Of a stretch of 64,000 nt of DNA, positions 46,230-57,793 are shown in pieces. Source of the DNA: Gongronella butleri (Eukaryota > Mucoromycota > Mucoromycetes > Mucorales > Cunninghamellaceae); assembly GCA_025201375.1 (NCBI GenBank), contig JAIWZP010000037.1, positions 1-64,000 of the forward strand, in the 5' to 3' direction. Each line of letters opens with the position of its first letter. The first letter of the stretch is position 1. A program made the position numbers and the translations under genes. The notes beneath the pieces were generated by a model. That model searched no databases and had not been told where the DNA came from. It saw only the letters and a list, made by a program, of their open reading frames with translations.

Positions 46230-48688
46230 AATTTAGCGTGAATGTGACATGATATCATGGCAACAGGGTCGCTAGCCCAAAGACTTAAGATCAACCGGCG
46301 TCGATGAATGGGTAAAAAAAAAACTCAAATCAGAAAGGCGAAACGCGAGCTTGCTTTTTTTTGGGGGGGGGCGATTTTATCCATTTTGCCGGCCGGTATT
46401 CGCTCTTTTTTGACACAAGGAGCAACACCAAAAAAAAATCAACGATCTGAGCAAATCCAAATGAGCCCGCCTGCATCTCCATCCGAGGTCTTGTGAAGAA
46501 CAGCAAAAAAACAAGCAGAAACACCACGAGATCATCCATCTGTTCGCGAGTCAAATAAAAAAGTGGATGGGGGTGTTTCACAACAGAAGGGACCTGGCTT
46601 CTAGATGGCTTAATCATACCTTTTGTGTTCTTGAAAAAATAAAAAGTCGCTGCGCGGTGCCAATTTACAACCAAATCACCTGTTTTGTGCATCTGATCTC
46701 CGTCTCCACCTACTCGTTCACCGATGCAACACGGCAAGGCATTTGTGCATCACGGTCGCATGTCTTGGCAAGCATGGTTTGCGCGTGAATACGCCAACAA
46801 TTGGGTCGTTTCACTAGACCGACACTTTACAGAGATGCATTTGTAATAAACTTGTCAGCCAGTCAGTGCATTGCTGCTCCAAAACGCGTCCCAATATGAA
46901 ATTCCTGCCAAAAATACACAGTGGCCCCTATTTTGCGGCTGCTGCAAGCCATTCAAGTGCGCAGCACGCAAATCAAAATTTTAGCTGTGACTGGGTCCAC
47001 GAGCAAAGATTTGAAAAAAGGGTCTGCAGAATTGTACAAAACGTGTACCCAAGATGGAATTGGGTAGAATAACGACGGAAATGGCAATATAAAAGGCGGT
47101 CCATCTGGCCGTTGGCGAACAATGAGTGATTTTGGACTCAACTATCAAAGCGAATTGCTCACCCAGCACGCGCCAAAAAGCCGCACCGACACGTCCATTA
47201 GCAAGCCATGCCCCAGGCGCATGAATGACAAAAGTGCAGACAGCCAATTACCAGGATGTGAATGCGCGTTTCCGCGCGATCAAAATTGCCTATAAAATGG
47301 CTCCAAGGGCCAAGTTCGCCGAACGACACATTTTTGAGTGATCATTTACATTTCCCAGCGCGTCAGCGCGTGCTCTTTTTATTGGACTCTATTTCACGTT
47401 GCAGCAACCGATTTTCGCAAAGATAGCCTTGGGACGAAAAAACGCGACTTTTTGTATTTTACGCCAAAACTGGTCAATGGACCTCTCGTTTTTAATTCGT
47501 TTCTGACGGTGAAAGGTTAGTGTTTATCATGCGTGTGAATGGCGCGACGATCAGAGGATTGAATTTTGACCCTTTTCAAGTCCTCGACTCTACCCCTTGG
47601 AAAATCCGTGGTTTTGAGATTTGTGATTGCGAGCCATCTAGCAGCCGCAATACAGCAAGAGTGAGCTCATTCGAACAAGTACAGAAGCCGCTACCTGCAC
47701 AAGGAGCATTATACCCACGTAATTGAGAATTTGTCGACAAATCATCAGAAATGATGAATAATGCCCCAATCGCATTTTTTTCGACATTTATCTGACCAAC
47801 TTCCGTTTTATTGCTGAATGCTCTCCAGCTCTTGCTGTACAACAAAGTTCCTATGGCGTGCTATTTCATATTTAAAGGGGTTGGGCAACATAGGAGATAT
47901 CAAAAGTTCAAAATAATTCTCACCATGATTCGAGACGTGTCAAATTTGGACAGGTTGTCCTTGATGAGAATTGAAATCACTTTAAAAAAAAGTACGAGAT
48001 CTTGGTATTCAATTTTGAGAAGTATTATCTGAAAATTTTAATTTTCATGACTGTAGCCTATTTCTTCTCTTTCTCTTGGGCTCTTTAGCATCAAAACGCG
48101 TCGCAGACTGACCGCTGACGCGTGAAAGAGAGATTGACGCGAAAATGACACGCTTTGACGCGCTTTTAGACGCGTCGAAGCCTTGGACGAGTAAAAAACC
48201 AAGGTCCTAATAATGAAAAGTGAAGACTAAGAGTAAAAAGACTCGATTTATTTATATGTGTGTGATTCAACCAAAGGAGTAGGTACAGATTTCATGGAGT
48301 GACAGCGATCAGTCAAGAGAGAAAAAAATGGGCAAAGGATTATTTGCAAAGCAAAAGGAATCATTTCAGGCGAAGAAAGGGAAGAACAAATGGCGAAAGT
48401 GTGCAAAGCAAAGTGGAAGGAAGGGGGCGCGATCAATCACAAAGGGGGGGAAGGAAGAGAGAAAGAAGAGAGTTGCCAACGTGGAAAACCGATTGAAGAG
48501 TGAGTTATAGATGTACAAGGTGGGGGCGGGAAAGATGGGTAAAGAGTAGATACAGGGCGCCACATTAAAGAAAAAAGACAAGAGAAGAATGGAGTGAGAA
48601 GCATGAAAAGAAGGAGAAACAACGCAAAAAGTGGGGCGATCCAAAGCAAAAGCAAAAAAAAAAAAAAAAAAAAAAAGAGATAAAAGGT
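46230..48688. other. Intergenic region with decayed repeats
   Basis: No gene recognised. Minus-strand frames at 46330-46737 are AT-rich with homopolymer translations. The middle (about 46,860-47,690) matches dispersed repeat family B. 48,100-48,180 holds a cluster of ACGCGT/GACGCG motifs. 48,340-48,650 is purine-rich on the plus strand and precedes the 3' end of the ADP-ribosylglycohydrolase gene. Confidence 0.5.
47265..47690 (+). repeat. Dispersed repeat family B, copy 1
   Basis: Aligns by eye with 56690-57105. Shared ordered blocks are a GCCTAT(A/G)A segment, GTGCTCTTTTT versus CATGCTCTTTTTG, and GCATTTTACGC…AACCAGTCAATGGACC versus GTATTTTACGCC…ACTGGTCAATGGACC. They continue with CCCTTGGAAAAT versus CCATTGGAAAAT and GAGCTCATTCGAAC versus GGGCTCATTCGAAC. 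Strongly diverged. Confidence 0.5.
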
Positions 48689-50033
48689 CTAAAGCATCTT
48701 GCAAAAGTCTTCGACGAGGTCCTCAAGCCATTCCCATCGCTGCAATCCCACGACCCATTCGGTGGGCAGGTGGTTGTAACCGATTCGCAGCCCAAGGAGG
48801 GCGCCTGCGACGGTGGCATTGGTATCGGCCTCGCCGCCCTGCATGACGAGATCCATGATGATGGTTTTGAAGGCTTCGGTTTCCTTGCCGGGGTCAATGC
48901 GGCGTGTAAAGGCGAGGATGCCTGCGCCGAGACATTTAAAGATATGGCGACTATTCTCGAGTGCGTCTAGCTGCAAGGATTGGAACGCGACATTGGGCGT
49001 GTCCTCGAAGAAATAGCAATAATCGAGCAATTCCTGGTAATAGTGGCGCGTCTGGTCAAAGTTTGTCTCTGGCGTGGTGAACAATGGATCGGTGTTTGGA
49101 TCGGTCAAGATGCGTTTGTTTGTTTCAATGACATTGTGCACAATGGCCAGCATGGTGGGGTCGGCCTCGGACGACGCAACCGTGATGGTCGCCTCCTGGA
49201 ACGCGGTTGTCGACGGGTCTTTTTCCTCACGTTTATGAAGTGGTGGCTCTTGTTGGTGTTTTACGCGTTTCAACGCGATGGGGGACACCGGTGGCGGCGT
49301 CAGATGGATGTGCGAGGCATTGGGCGAGAATTCAAAGTCTTTTTCGTTGTGGTCAAGCGGTGTTGGCGCGTCCTTGTGTGCCTTGTCGATCTGCAATGTG
49401 TCCGTCGTGGGCGTGGGTGGCAACGAAGGCGCGGTGGTGGCCATGGTGTGCAGCGGTGCACGCGCTTTGACGGCATAATCTTCTTTTTCGAGATCCTGGC
49501 CCCGCAGGATCCGCGACACAAGCGTCGACACAATGACGCAAGAGATCATGCACCGCGGATCAGGATGCGTGATCCGGCAGCAATCGGCCGTGCTCTCAAT
49601 CACCGTCGTCACGTCCCAAAACTTGGGCACGCCAAGAATCGCGGCACGGACCAACGCGCCATTGGCACCGCGGAACGTGTTGGTGTGTTGCCACACCGAA
49701 GCAGCCGCTTTGACCTACAACATAGAGAATAAAAAAAGAGAAAAAAAAGGGGACATAAAATAGAGGAGATGGGGGGGTAAAACTTAGCAAAACCGAATAA
49801 AATGCGCTAGACACGGCAAAATGAGCTCCTTACCGGGTTCGATTGAAAGTCGGGATGGTCAATGACGATTTGGCTGGTCTTGTTCATGCCGACGGGCTTC
49901 TTATCCAGGCCAGGGATGCCTTCTTTGCTGTAGACTTGCAACAATTTTGCATATTCCTTGTAATTAAAGACGCCATGGCCTAATATGGTCTGGATGACAA
50001 GAAGTTGTTGCTCGGCATCGCCTCCAAAGTCGC

Positions 50034-50065
<32 letters not shown>

Positions 50066-50142
50066 GTGAACAATTAGTCTCATATTGTATGCACGCCGGA
50101 GCGCGGAAGAGAAAAGGTCCCCTCCGCCCCCACCGTGCACCC

Positions 50143-50174
<32 letters not shown>

Positions 50175-50667
50175 CATGCTCACGTCATCGCCCTTTTTCT
50201 CCCTGTTTTTCTTTTTGGCTTACTTTTCATCAAAGCAGGCGCGGTAAGCATCGCGGTGGAAGGGCACACCCTTTTCATCCTCCAAGCCAAAGCGAATGGG
50301 CCCTTTGCCATAGATATTGACGACCTCATCGCGGGTCATGCCCTCGGTGGCCAAACCGAGGCTGTCGCCTAGCACGGCACCTGAATGTAAACACAAAAAG
50401 TGGACTGATTTAATATCACGGCTGCATAGATGGTTGCACAAACACAAAGGACCGCCTGGCGGAGCAACAATCATCCGGGGCTCTTTTTGTGCGCAATTGG
50501 CAACGGATGGGCTGCCAGGAATTAAAAAAGAAAAAAAAATCCAGCACCGTGGTATAATTGACATGGGCTTCCTTGCCCAGCATTTGAATCTTACCGAAAA
50601 TCAGGCCCTTGACCTTGTCAATGATCACCGATTTCTCGTGTTTCGAACATCCAGAGGGAATTCTCAT
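48689..50667 (-). CDS. ADP-ribosylglycohydrolase family protein
   Basis: Predicted to cleave ADP-ribose from proteins or small molecules, using two magnesium ions. Four exons on the minus strand: 50595-50667, 50224-50380, 49834-50032 and 48689-49714, giving 484 residues. The family entry motif GAVLGDSLG spans the first intron at about 25-33. DFGGDAEQQLLV follows near 77, GANGALVRAAILG at about 152-164, and GGEADTNATVAGALLG near 433. In most relatives that last motif reads GGDxDT, so the first metal-binding position here is Glu instead of Asp. A low-complexity insertion of roughly 110 residues rich in Thr/Pro/Glu (about 215-330) separates the two halves of the domain. The ATG at 50667 gives an N-terminus that leads straight into the domain. 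Substrate unknown. Confidence 0.85.
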
Positions 50668-51370
50668 CGTGACGTGACCATATACAGATTGACGACAATG
50701 GTGAGGTTGCTGGAGAGTCGACGGGGGAGCGTGAGAGAAGAGAAAGTGGAAGGGAGGGAAAAAAAAAAAAAAAAAAAAAGAGAGAGAGAGAGAAAGATTG
50801 AGAGAAAGAGAGAGAGAAGGAGAAAATCGAGTGCGGGAGCGTGGGGTTGTGTGTCTTTTTTAATTCTGAGCGCTGAGCTTGAGCAGAGGGCCAAAAAGAA
50901 TCAACACGACGCCAAAATGAAAGCCTGCTTCTTTTTTTAGCCGTCGGGCCTCCTTAATTTCGCAACAAAAGGTGGTTTGGGCTTTTTTATCGCGAGCCTT
51001 CTACAGTGTGGATGATGAAGGGGGCGAGCGAGGGGCGAACGGATGGATTCACTGGCACGCGTTTGCTGCTATTTATAATAAAAGGCGGCTCCTTGATTCG
51101 TTGGGTGGATGAGACACGCAAAAATATATAAAAAAGAGGGGCAAGGAGACGTGTCGGAGGAAGGATGAGCGTGAAAGGATGAAAAAGGATACGTAATCCT
51201 GCTAGGAAAAGGGGATAAAAGGGCAAAGCAGAAATGAAAAAGAGGCAGAAAAGAAAGGAAAAGAAAAAAGAAAAAAAAAGCAAATGCTTTAAAAAATGCA
51301 TTTTGGGCGACGTGCAAAAAATTGGATGCGCAGACTCACAGGGCGGCGCCCTTGGTGAGGGCGAGGAGCA

Positions 51371-51408
<38 letters not shown>

Positions 51409-51944
51409 TTTTGTGTAATGAGATGCACCCCCAGTCTGATTTTTTTTTTTTCATCACGCGGAATGATGACCCTGAACTCAAACAAACAAGCAGGTTTGAC
51501 TTTCTGCTTTGGACTGAGCTTCCTTTTTGTACATATTACAATGGCCACATTCACCTACGTCATGAGCCAGAAAAAAAAAGGACAATGTTCAAACTGGGGC
51601 CACCTTGCTGTCGCCTTTTTCTCCTAATTATCTCCTCGCCCTTTCGGCATGATTCCCAATAAATCAAATGCCCACGTAGAGCCTTCAATGGCTCGCGCAA
51701 AACGTACAATAGCTTCAATTTCATCCTCGTACAACGCCAAAAAAAAAAAAAAAGCAATTTGCGGCACAAATGATGGATTTATGAGCTTGCAACAAAAAGG
51801 GATCTAATGACAATGGTACAATGGAGTGATGGGATATCAAAATAATAAAAAACACACGTGAGCCGTGTCTTGTCACGCACATGTTGAGAAGGGGGGAGGA
51901 GAAAGTAAGAAAAAGGGGGGAGAGAAGGGAACGAGGGGGCCTGT
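50668..51944. other. Intergenic region
   Basis: No gene recognised over 1.28 kb. It is purine-rich on the plus strand, with an A run plus (GA)-type microsatellite at 50760-50825 and an A run at 51374-51404. The open frames here are translations of these tracts. It separates two minus-strand genes. Confidence 0.45.
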
Positions 51945-54070
51945 TCAATCTTCGTCAATGACCCACGAGTCGTGTTTCTGCGCGACTCCGCCAGGCACAA
52001 GCTTTTCTCGATAATTTTCATCAAAGAGGCGTTGGACTAAGCAGAAATAAAAGCATCAGTTTAGCCTTTTTTGTCTTTTTTTCATTGTGCATCCGCTCGC
52101 TCGCGAACCCGCATTTTGTTGAGTGTGCCGCGCGTGTGTCTCTCTTACTGTGTGGCTTCAATCCAGTGTCAAAGTTCGTTGTCACCTTCCAGCCGAGCAC
52201 CATGGTCACCTGGTTGAACAAAAAAAAACACAAAAAAGGGTGTTAGTCGGTTGCCAAGCCTTGCTTTTCTCTTTATCCATGTGGCGCGCCAAATGAATTG
52301 CGATCAGATGGTATGCGGCTGCCTTACCAATGACAAGAGGATGGCCCAACAAACTATGAAAACAAAAAAAAATGGTCAGCACACACTCTTTTTTTAATTT
52401 TTTGCGAAATTTCCTTTTTTCAATGCATCGCCACTGAAGTCTCTTCCACTCTTTTTGTGCGCAGAGCGCGTCCATTGCGCGTGGTGCTTACCTGCCAAGA
52501 CCCAAAACACCCAATTGCCGGCGCTTTGCTCCAGGACGATGATGAAATCCACAATCATGCAGAAATGGACAAACAGGAAGCTGTACATGAGCCCTGCGCG
52601 CTCCTGCCGGATCGCGTGCCTCGCCACGAACAGGAACGGGACCTGCACGACCGTCAGGATCAGGTGCAAGATGTACCAGGCGAGCGATGGCGCATCGCGC
52701 TTGAAATAGCCTTCTTGCGTCATCACCACGATCCAAAAGATGGAGAACACCAAATGGAAGAACGCGTCCATCTTGAGATTAAGCAGGAAAATCTGCGCCA
52801 TGCGGAACCGCGCTGCAATTGGCAAGCACAAACAGAAAAAAAAAAGTAAGAAACGGGGGATCCAAGCGAAATTCATGACATCATGCATGGTCCCAGATCT
52901 CTGTCAAGGTTTTTTTTTTTTTTTTGTTTTTCAGGGGCGGATGCTCACATTGAAGTTGGATATCTGCACCAAGTCGCTTGTAGGTATTCCATCCAAACTA
53001 GGGGGAAAATGGAAAAAGGCATAGGACATTGAGATGTCAATTTGTATTTGGGCCCCTATTTCTCTCTCTCTTTTTTTTCTTCCAATTTTTTCTTTCTGTC
53101 TTACCTGCAACAGGAGCAAGCGACACAGGTAAGCAAAGATGCAAGCAAGCGTGAACAAAATGACAGAAACACCGATTTCATAATGCAGGGCGCGCACAAG
53201 AGCCCCCGTGTCTGTGATTTGATGGACGGCGCTGTCAATGTCGCCCACTTTGCCGTGCCTAAGAGGAGCGGGGAAAAAAAAAAAAAAGGAGCAATTGAGG
53301 TGTGAGGAAGATCTTTTTGTGGCCCAATAGCGAAATGTTTTGGGACCAATGCAAAAAAGACGGGCCATTTTTACCATCTTAATGTTTCGCCAAGCTGGAT
53401 CAAAGCAAAGATGACACCGAGAAACTCGATAAAAGTGTGTGCAATGAGCTGGATGACGCTTTGTCGCACAATCTTAAATAAAAAAAACACCAGTCGAGTG
53501 AGTACAATTGAGCCCCTTGTGGCCATTGGGGCTAAACGGGTGATGCCTTGTCATGCGACCCTGCGCACGCATTTGCTTACAGCGTCGAAGCCGAGGTAGA
53601 TTTGGAAGATTTGGAACAAGACAAAAAACACATTCTCGTCTTTCACTTGCTTGAGCGAGACAAGCACGTCGAAATATGGATCATTGTTGTTCGAGGCTTG
53701 GCCAAAAGCGCTGTTCAAATCAGGTGATCCACCGGCCGCAATGTCGGATTTCATGACGGCCGAAAAGGCCTCTGTGTACGAGCTCGCAATCAAAGCTTGC
53801 AACACAATGCACACAATCGTCGACAAAAGAGCTGCAACCGAGTAAAGAATCGTTTCGCGTGAATCGATGATACGGAGCCACTAAAAGAAATGAAAAAGAA
53901 GCCACGCCAAGAGCAAAAGAAAAAGACGGTCAGGTACGCCCCTTTTTTTGCGAATGCATCTTTTTCGAGCCCCTGAGAGGGCAACCGACGGTCTTTACTG
54001 AGAGATGAACAAAACGATAGACGAAGTTGGCCTTTTGCTCGCTCTGTGGTTCGTCGGGAGGCGGATCCAT
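51945..54070 (-). CDS. Multi-pass membrane protein of unknown function
   Basis: Nine exons on the minus strand: 53999-54070, 53581-53880, 53375-53472, 53105-53258, 52949-52997, 52492-52812, 52328-52353, 52149-52209 and 51945-52036, giving 390 residues. There are about seven hydrophobic spans: one at about 35-52, one near 105, one or two around 130-150, one at about 180-205, and several between 225 and 330. The join FGWNTYKRLGAD (about 209-220) resembles a motif I associate with an uncharacterised fungal membrane-protein family. A long hydrophilic loop follows span 1. There is no signal peptide; the N-terminus is short, acidic and cytosolic by charge. Exon 7 is only 26 nt. Function unknown; the model rests on splice signals and continuous hydrophobic profile. 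Confidence 0.7.
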
Positions 54071-54957
54071 GGTGCAGGCGAAGAAAAACGACAAAAATAA
54101 AAAAAAAAGAGTGAAAGAAAAAAAAACAGGAATGGGGTCCGAAAAAGGGGGATCAGCAAATTGATGCTTTGCGTCGGTCTTCATTCTCCCGGCGCTGCGA
54201 CGCCCACCCGATTTTAATCCCCGCAGCCTTGTGTCACCGCCCCCTATGATAATGCACTTTTGGCAAGCTCACGACAACCAATTGCAAGTGCAAAATGTAA
54301 AATAGCGCTGATCTCTTTTTTTTTTTCTCTTCCCCATTGTTGCTTGCGTCTCGACCTAAGAGAAAAAATAGTCAGAAAATGGTTCATGACTTGCGGCAGG
54401 AGTGAACGCATCTCTGCTTTTTGTGTCATCATCACACCACCTCGTCTCTTTTGTTTTGTTTTTTTCTCGTTTTCCTCATTTTTTCTCTTTTTTATCTCGA
54501 CCTACGTGCCTTTTTGATCGCTTTCATCAATGCAAGTGGCTTGATCCATGGATGTTGCGTCGAATTGGTGCCTACCCTTGATCCCCAAATAGCGCTATCA
54601 GAAAAACATAAAGGGGACTAAATGCCATGCATGGCTGCGACGCGCATGCTACCGCAGTTTTGCTCTGCATAAACATTATGCAGGCAGGGCGGCAAAGTGC
54701 CGGAGGCACCATGCCATCTGACCGTGCGCAATTAAACGAGAAACATGGGATCTGTTCGTGAGGAAAAAATAAATAAACAATAGCAAATAGTGCCTTTTAG
54801 CATGAGTCGTCTTTTTTTAATTCTTGGCGCAAATCAGACGTGAATCTGCATGATTGATGCGTCTTTACACGCCTTCGCTCGTCTTGTACATCAATGAAGC
54901 CCCCAGTGGTCATTGAATTTCTGTCTTTTATTGCGTTTTTTATAAATTGCATGATTC
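54071..54957. other. Intergenic region
   Basis: No gene recognised over 0.89 kb. T-rich tracts near 54318 and 54480 lie between two minus-strand genes. The stretch 54600-54790 has no features I can name. Confidence 0.4.
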
Positions 54958-56019
54958 CTACTGGTTGGAAAAGTAGCCACGTACATATTGATGCATTGTC
55001 TTTGCAGTATCGTTCAATGTGGTCCATTGATGATTCAATTTCGATTGAATGCCTGCCATGGCATTGCAGACTTGTTGAATCGCGCTTTGGTTCGCGTCGA
55101 TTTGCTGACTGCTTGCAAGAATTTCGGCTTTTGCGGCTGCGAGTTGGTTTTGGAGAGATTGGAGCTCATCCATCACACGCTGGAGATCGTCGAACGTCGG
55201 AGCAACCGGGGCAGCAGACGTGCCTGGCACACTAGCTTGTTGAAACACGTGATTGGCGCTCCATTGGCCTTGATCAGTCGGGGCAGCTTGCTGGGAAGTG
55301 CCAGGTGTTGCTTGACACTGGCCTTGCGTGGTGTCATGGCCATGCACAGCGGCATTGGACGCGCTGTGGCCAGCATTGGACGCGCTGTGACCCGCGAGAG
55401 ACGGCTCGTGGTGAGCATTACGCAGGTCACGAAACCATTGGAGCATTGTCTGCAATTCGCGATTGTGGCGCGCGTCGTCGGCACCAAGTTGGAGAAAATC
55501 GTGCGAGTCCGCGTTGCTAACGTTGACGTGATGGAAAAAATCACCAAGCGCCTGAGCAAAAGTCGCACTGATGGGCTGATTCAGCTCTAGTCCGCCGTGT
55601 TGTGCCTGATGTTGCTGTTGAGCGGTTTGCTGTTGCTGGAGCTCTTGTTGGTGTGAGCCTTGTTGCTGAATTTCGTGTGATGGCGACAATGATGGCTGAG
55701 ATTCATGCTGCTGCGTGTTTTGCGGCTGGGCGACATTCTCTGGCGTGTTTTGTTCTTCCTGTGTGCCTCTCTCGGATGTGCCTTGCCTCTGCGCGGCCAG
55801 ATGTTCTCGTCGAGTGGAATTGAGGTTTTCAAGGACTATAGCAAAGTTTCCAACAGCTTGATTTTGCTGGTTCACTAGCCTTTTTTGCTTTTCGGTAGCC
55901 AAACTCTTTAACCGATTGAGAGCTAGCGTCTTGGCAGCCCTTTGCTTCCGTCCCGCACTCCTTTTTTTCAGCCGAGTTTGGTAGGGATGCGTAGGAGTCG
56001 CTGAAAAAGGAGGCGACAT
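54958..56019 (-). CDS. Intronless glutamine-rich orphan protein
   Basis: One open frame of 353 residues starting at the ATG at 56019. The frame also continues upstream, but those codons translate a T-rich leader. The N-terminus is basic (YQTRLKKRSAGRKQRAAK, possible nuclear signal). The middle is Gln/His-rich (about 110-150), with an exact 7-residue duplication GHSASNA at about 210-222. The last ~75 residues (LQRVMDELQSLQNQLAAAKAE…) look like a coiled coil. I recognise no domain. Lack of introns is unusual beside the intron-rich neighbours and could mean a young gene, a retrocopy or a mobile-element ORF. Nothing here shows a reverse transcriptase or integrase nearby. Confidence 0.55.
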   Translation of the reverse strand: MSPPFSATPTHPYQTRLKKRSAGRKQRAAKTLALNRLKSLATEKQKRLVNQQNQAVGNFAIVLENLNSTRREHLAAQRQGTSERGTQEEQNTPENVAQPQNTQQHESQPSLSPSHEIQQQGSHQQELQQQQTAQQQHQAQHGGLELNQPISATFAQALGDFFHHVNVSNADSHDFLQLGADDARHNRELQTMLQWFRDLRNAHHEPSLAGHSASNAGHSASNAAVHGHDTTQGQCQATPGTSQQAAPTDQGQWSANHVFQQASVPGTSAAPVAPTFDDLQRVMDELQSLQNQLAAAKAEILASSQQIDANQSAIQQVCNAMAGIQSKLNHQWTTLNDTAKTMHQYVRGYFSNQ

Positions 56020-57793
56020 TTTCTTGGAAAGAGATAAAAAAAAAAAAAGATATGATAAAAAAACATTTCTTGATTTCAGCACGTCCTTTATTCCTTTGTC
56101 TCTCTAAATAAGCAGCACATGTCTCAGAGGTGGATACAAAAAAGTCGTGTCATTGTCTGGTTTTGCAGATCTCCGCACTTAGTCGTAATAAAAGGGTCCC
56201 CACCCAATAGCGGCACATGAATTCATTGTTGTTCCTTTGCATGACCTAAACATTGGCAAAAGGGACCATTGTGTGGCGTTTGAGATCCGGAGTATTGCGT
56301 TGAAAATCATTCAAAATTTCAAACAGTGCTTTTTGATTTTTTTTCTTTGACCTTGCCATTGAGCACGACCTAATGCTTGGCAACTGAGATTCCACATGCA
56401 AAATGAACAGTTTCCGAGCGAATGAACGTGTCGCTTCCGCTGTTGCACGCTGCAAAAGAGGTGTAAACCGCGTTTACACAAAAAAATCTTTATAAATTGT
56501 AATGTAGGCATGAATGTGCCATCAGTTTGTGCAAAGAATGCCTCAAAGCCGAATTCTTCATGCCAAGCAGCAATTGATTCAAATTTGGGGCCACTTGAAC
56601 ACGTTTGTCCAGAGATGCTCTTTAAATTGTTCGTTTGTAACAAAAAATATTGCGTCGACTGGCCAACCAGTCACTGTAGAGCCGTGAAGACCGCCTATGA
56701 TTTTGAAACCGTGTCAAAAATGCGGAAGAAATCACTTTTTTCAGGATCACCCATGTCAACGTACGCCGCGAGCCATGCTCTTTTTGATGATATAACTTTC
56801 AAAGCGCTACGTCAACTCCTCGCTGATTTTGCCTTGACGTGAAAAATCACAACGTTTCGCATTTTACGCGGAAACCAGTCAATGGACCCCGATTTTTTAC
56901 TGCATGTCTATCGGTGCAAGAGTGCCGCGTGCGTCATAGTAGAATGGCGTGGCGATCCGCTGACCCAAATTTTGCATTTTTCAAATCCACGACTGCACCC
57001 ATTGGAAAATTTACCATTCTTGAAAATGGTGCTTGCTCGACGTACAACGATCTCAGAGCCTCCAGGGTGGGCTCATTCGAACGAGCAAGCGTTGAATTTC
57101 AGGTTTAAGCCATTTAAGATTGTTGTCAATTATGAACTTTTTCTTTAAACAACCAAAAATCAATAATTATGCTACCTTCACGCAAAAGCGGATAGCAACT
57201 CTGCGTCGTATCTCCTTTTTTATTGCATAGCGCGCTGCAGTTCGATCACAAGATCAAATCAGATGCGGTAAGCCTAGTGCACAGCCAGCAAAATCGAGCA
57301 ATAAAATGGCATCAATATACCAAAAGCATTCATTAGCAATGGTCTCTTTCTTTTTCGAGAGCTACTTGTCGTTTTTCAGCTGCATACCATGATGGAGTGC
57401 ACCAAGACGCGTCTCTTGGAACTTTTAGGTAGGTGAAATCCATGATCAGCGCGTAACAATCGGGTTTTAGGCGCCAGAGACGCGTTTCACGCTATGCCTA
57501 CGCGCTAAAAGCGTCACCTGCGCGATATGAAAAGCACTCGACTCCACGTGCACGTCCCTGATAAGACAGCTCACGGCATTGGCCATTGGACAATAAAGCT
57601 CCACAAGAGGAATTAAACGCAAAAACGACACATTATATTAAAATATCCATAGAAAGAAATAAAAACAGGCTATACAGAGAGAATGAGGGACAGCAAAAAG
57701 GAGAGGAAGCAAGAGTGAGACAAAAAAAAATATAATACAAAGATGAGAATATGGGGGGTGGCACTCATCGCGTTTTGTAAATAAGAGATATGT
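56020..57793. other. Intergenic region with repeat copy
   Basis: No gene recognised. The middle is dispersed repeat family B copy 2. Around 57,405-57,520 several GACGCGT/ACGCGC motifs cluster. 57,600-57,790 is A-rich and includes the likely 3' end of the histidine kinase gene. Confidence 0.45.
56690..57105 (+). repeat. Dispersed repeat family B, copy 2
   Basis: Partner of 47265-47690 (block order described there). The most alike part is 56855-57085, containing CAGTCAATGGACC and GGGCTCATTCGAACGA. Two adjoining open frames cover it, but the reading frame is not conserved in the other copy, so I treat it as non-coding. Confidence 0.5.
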
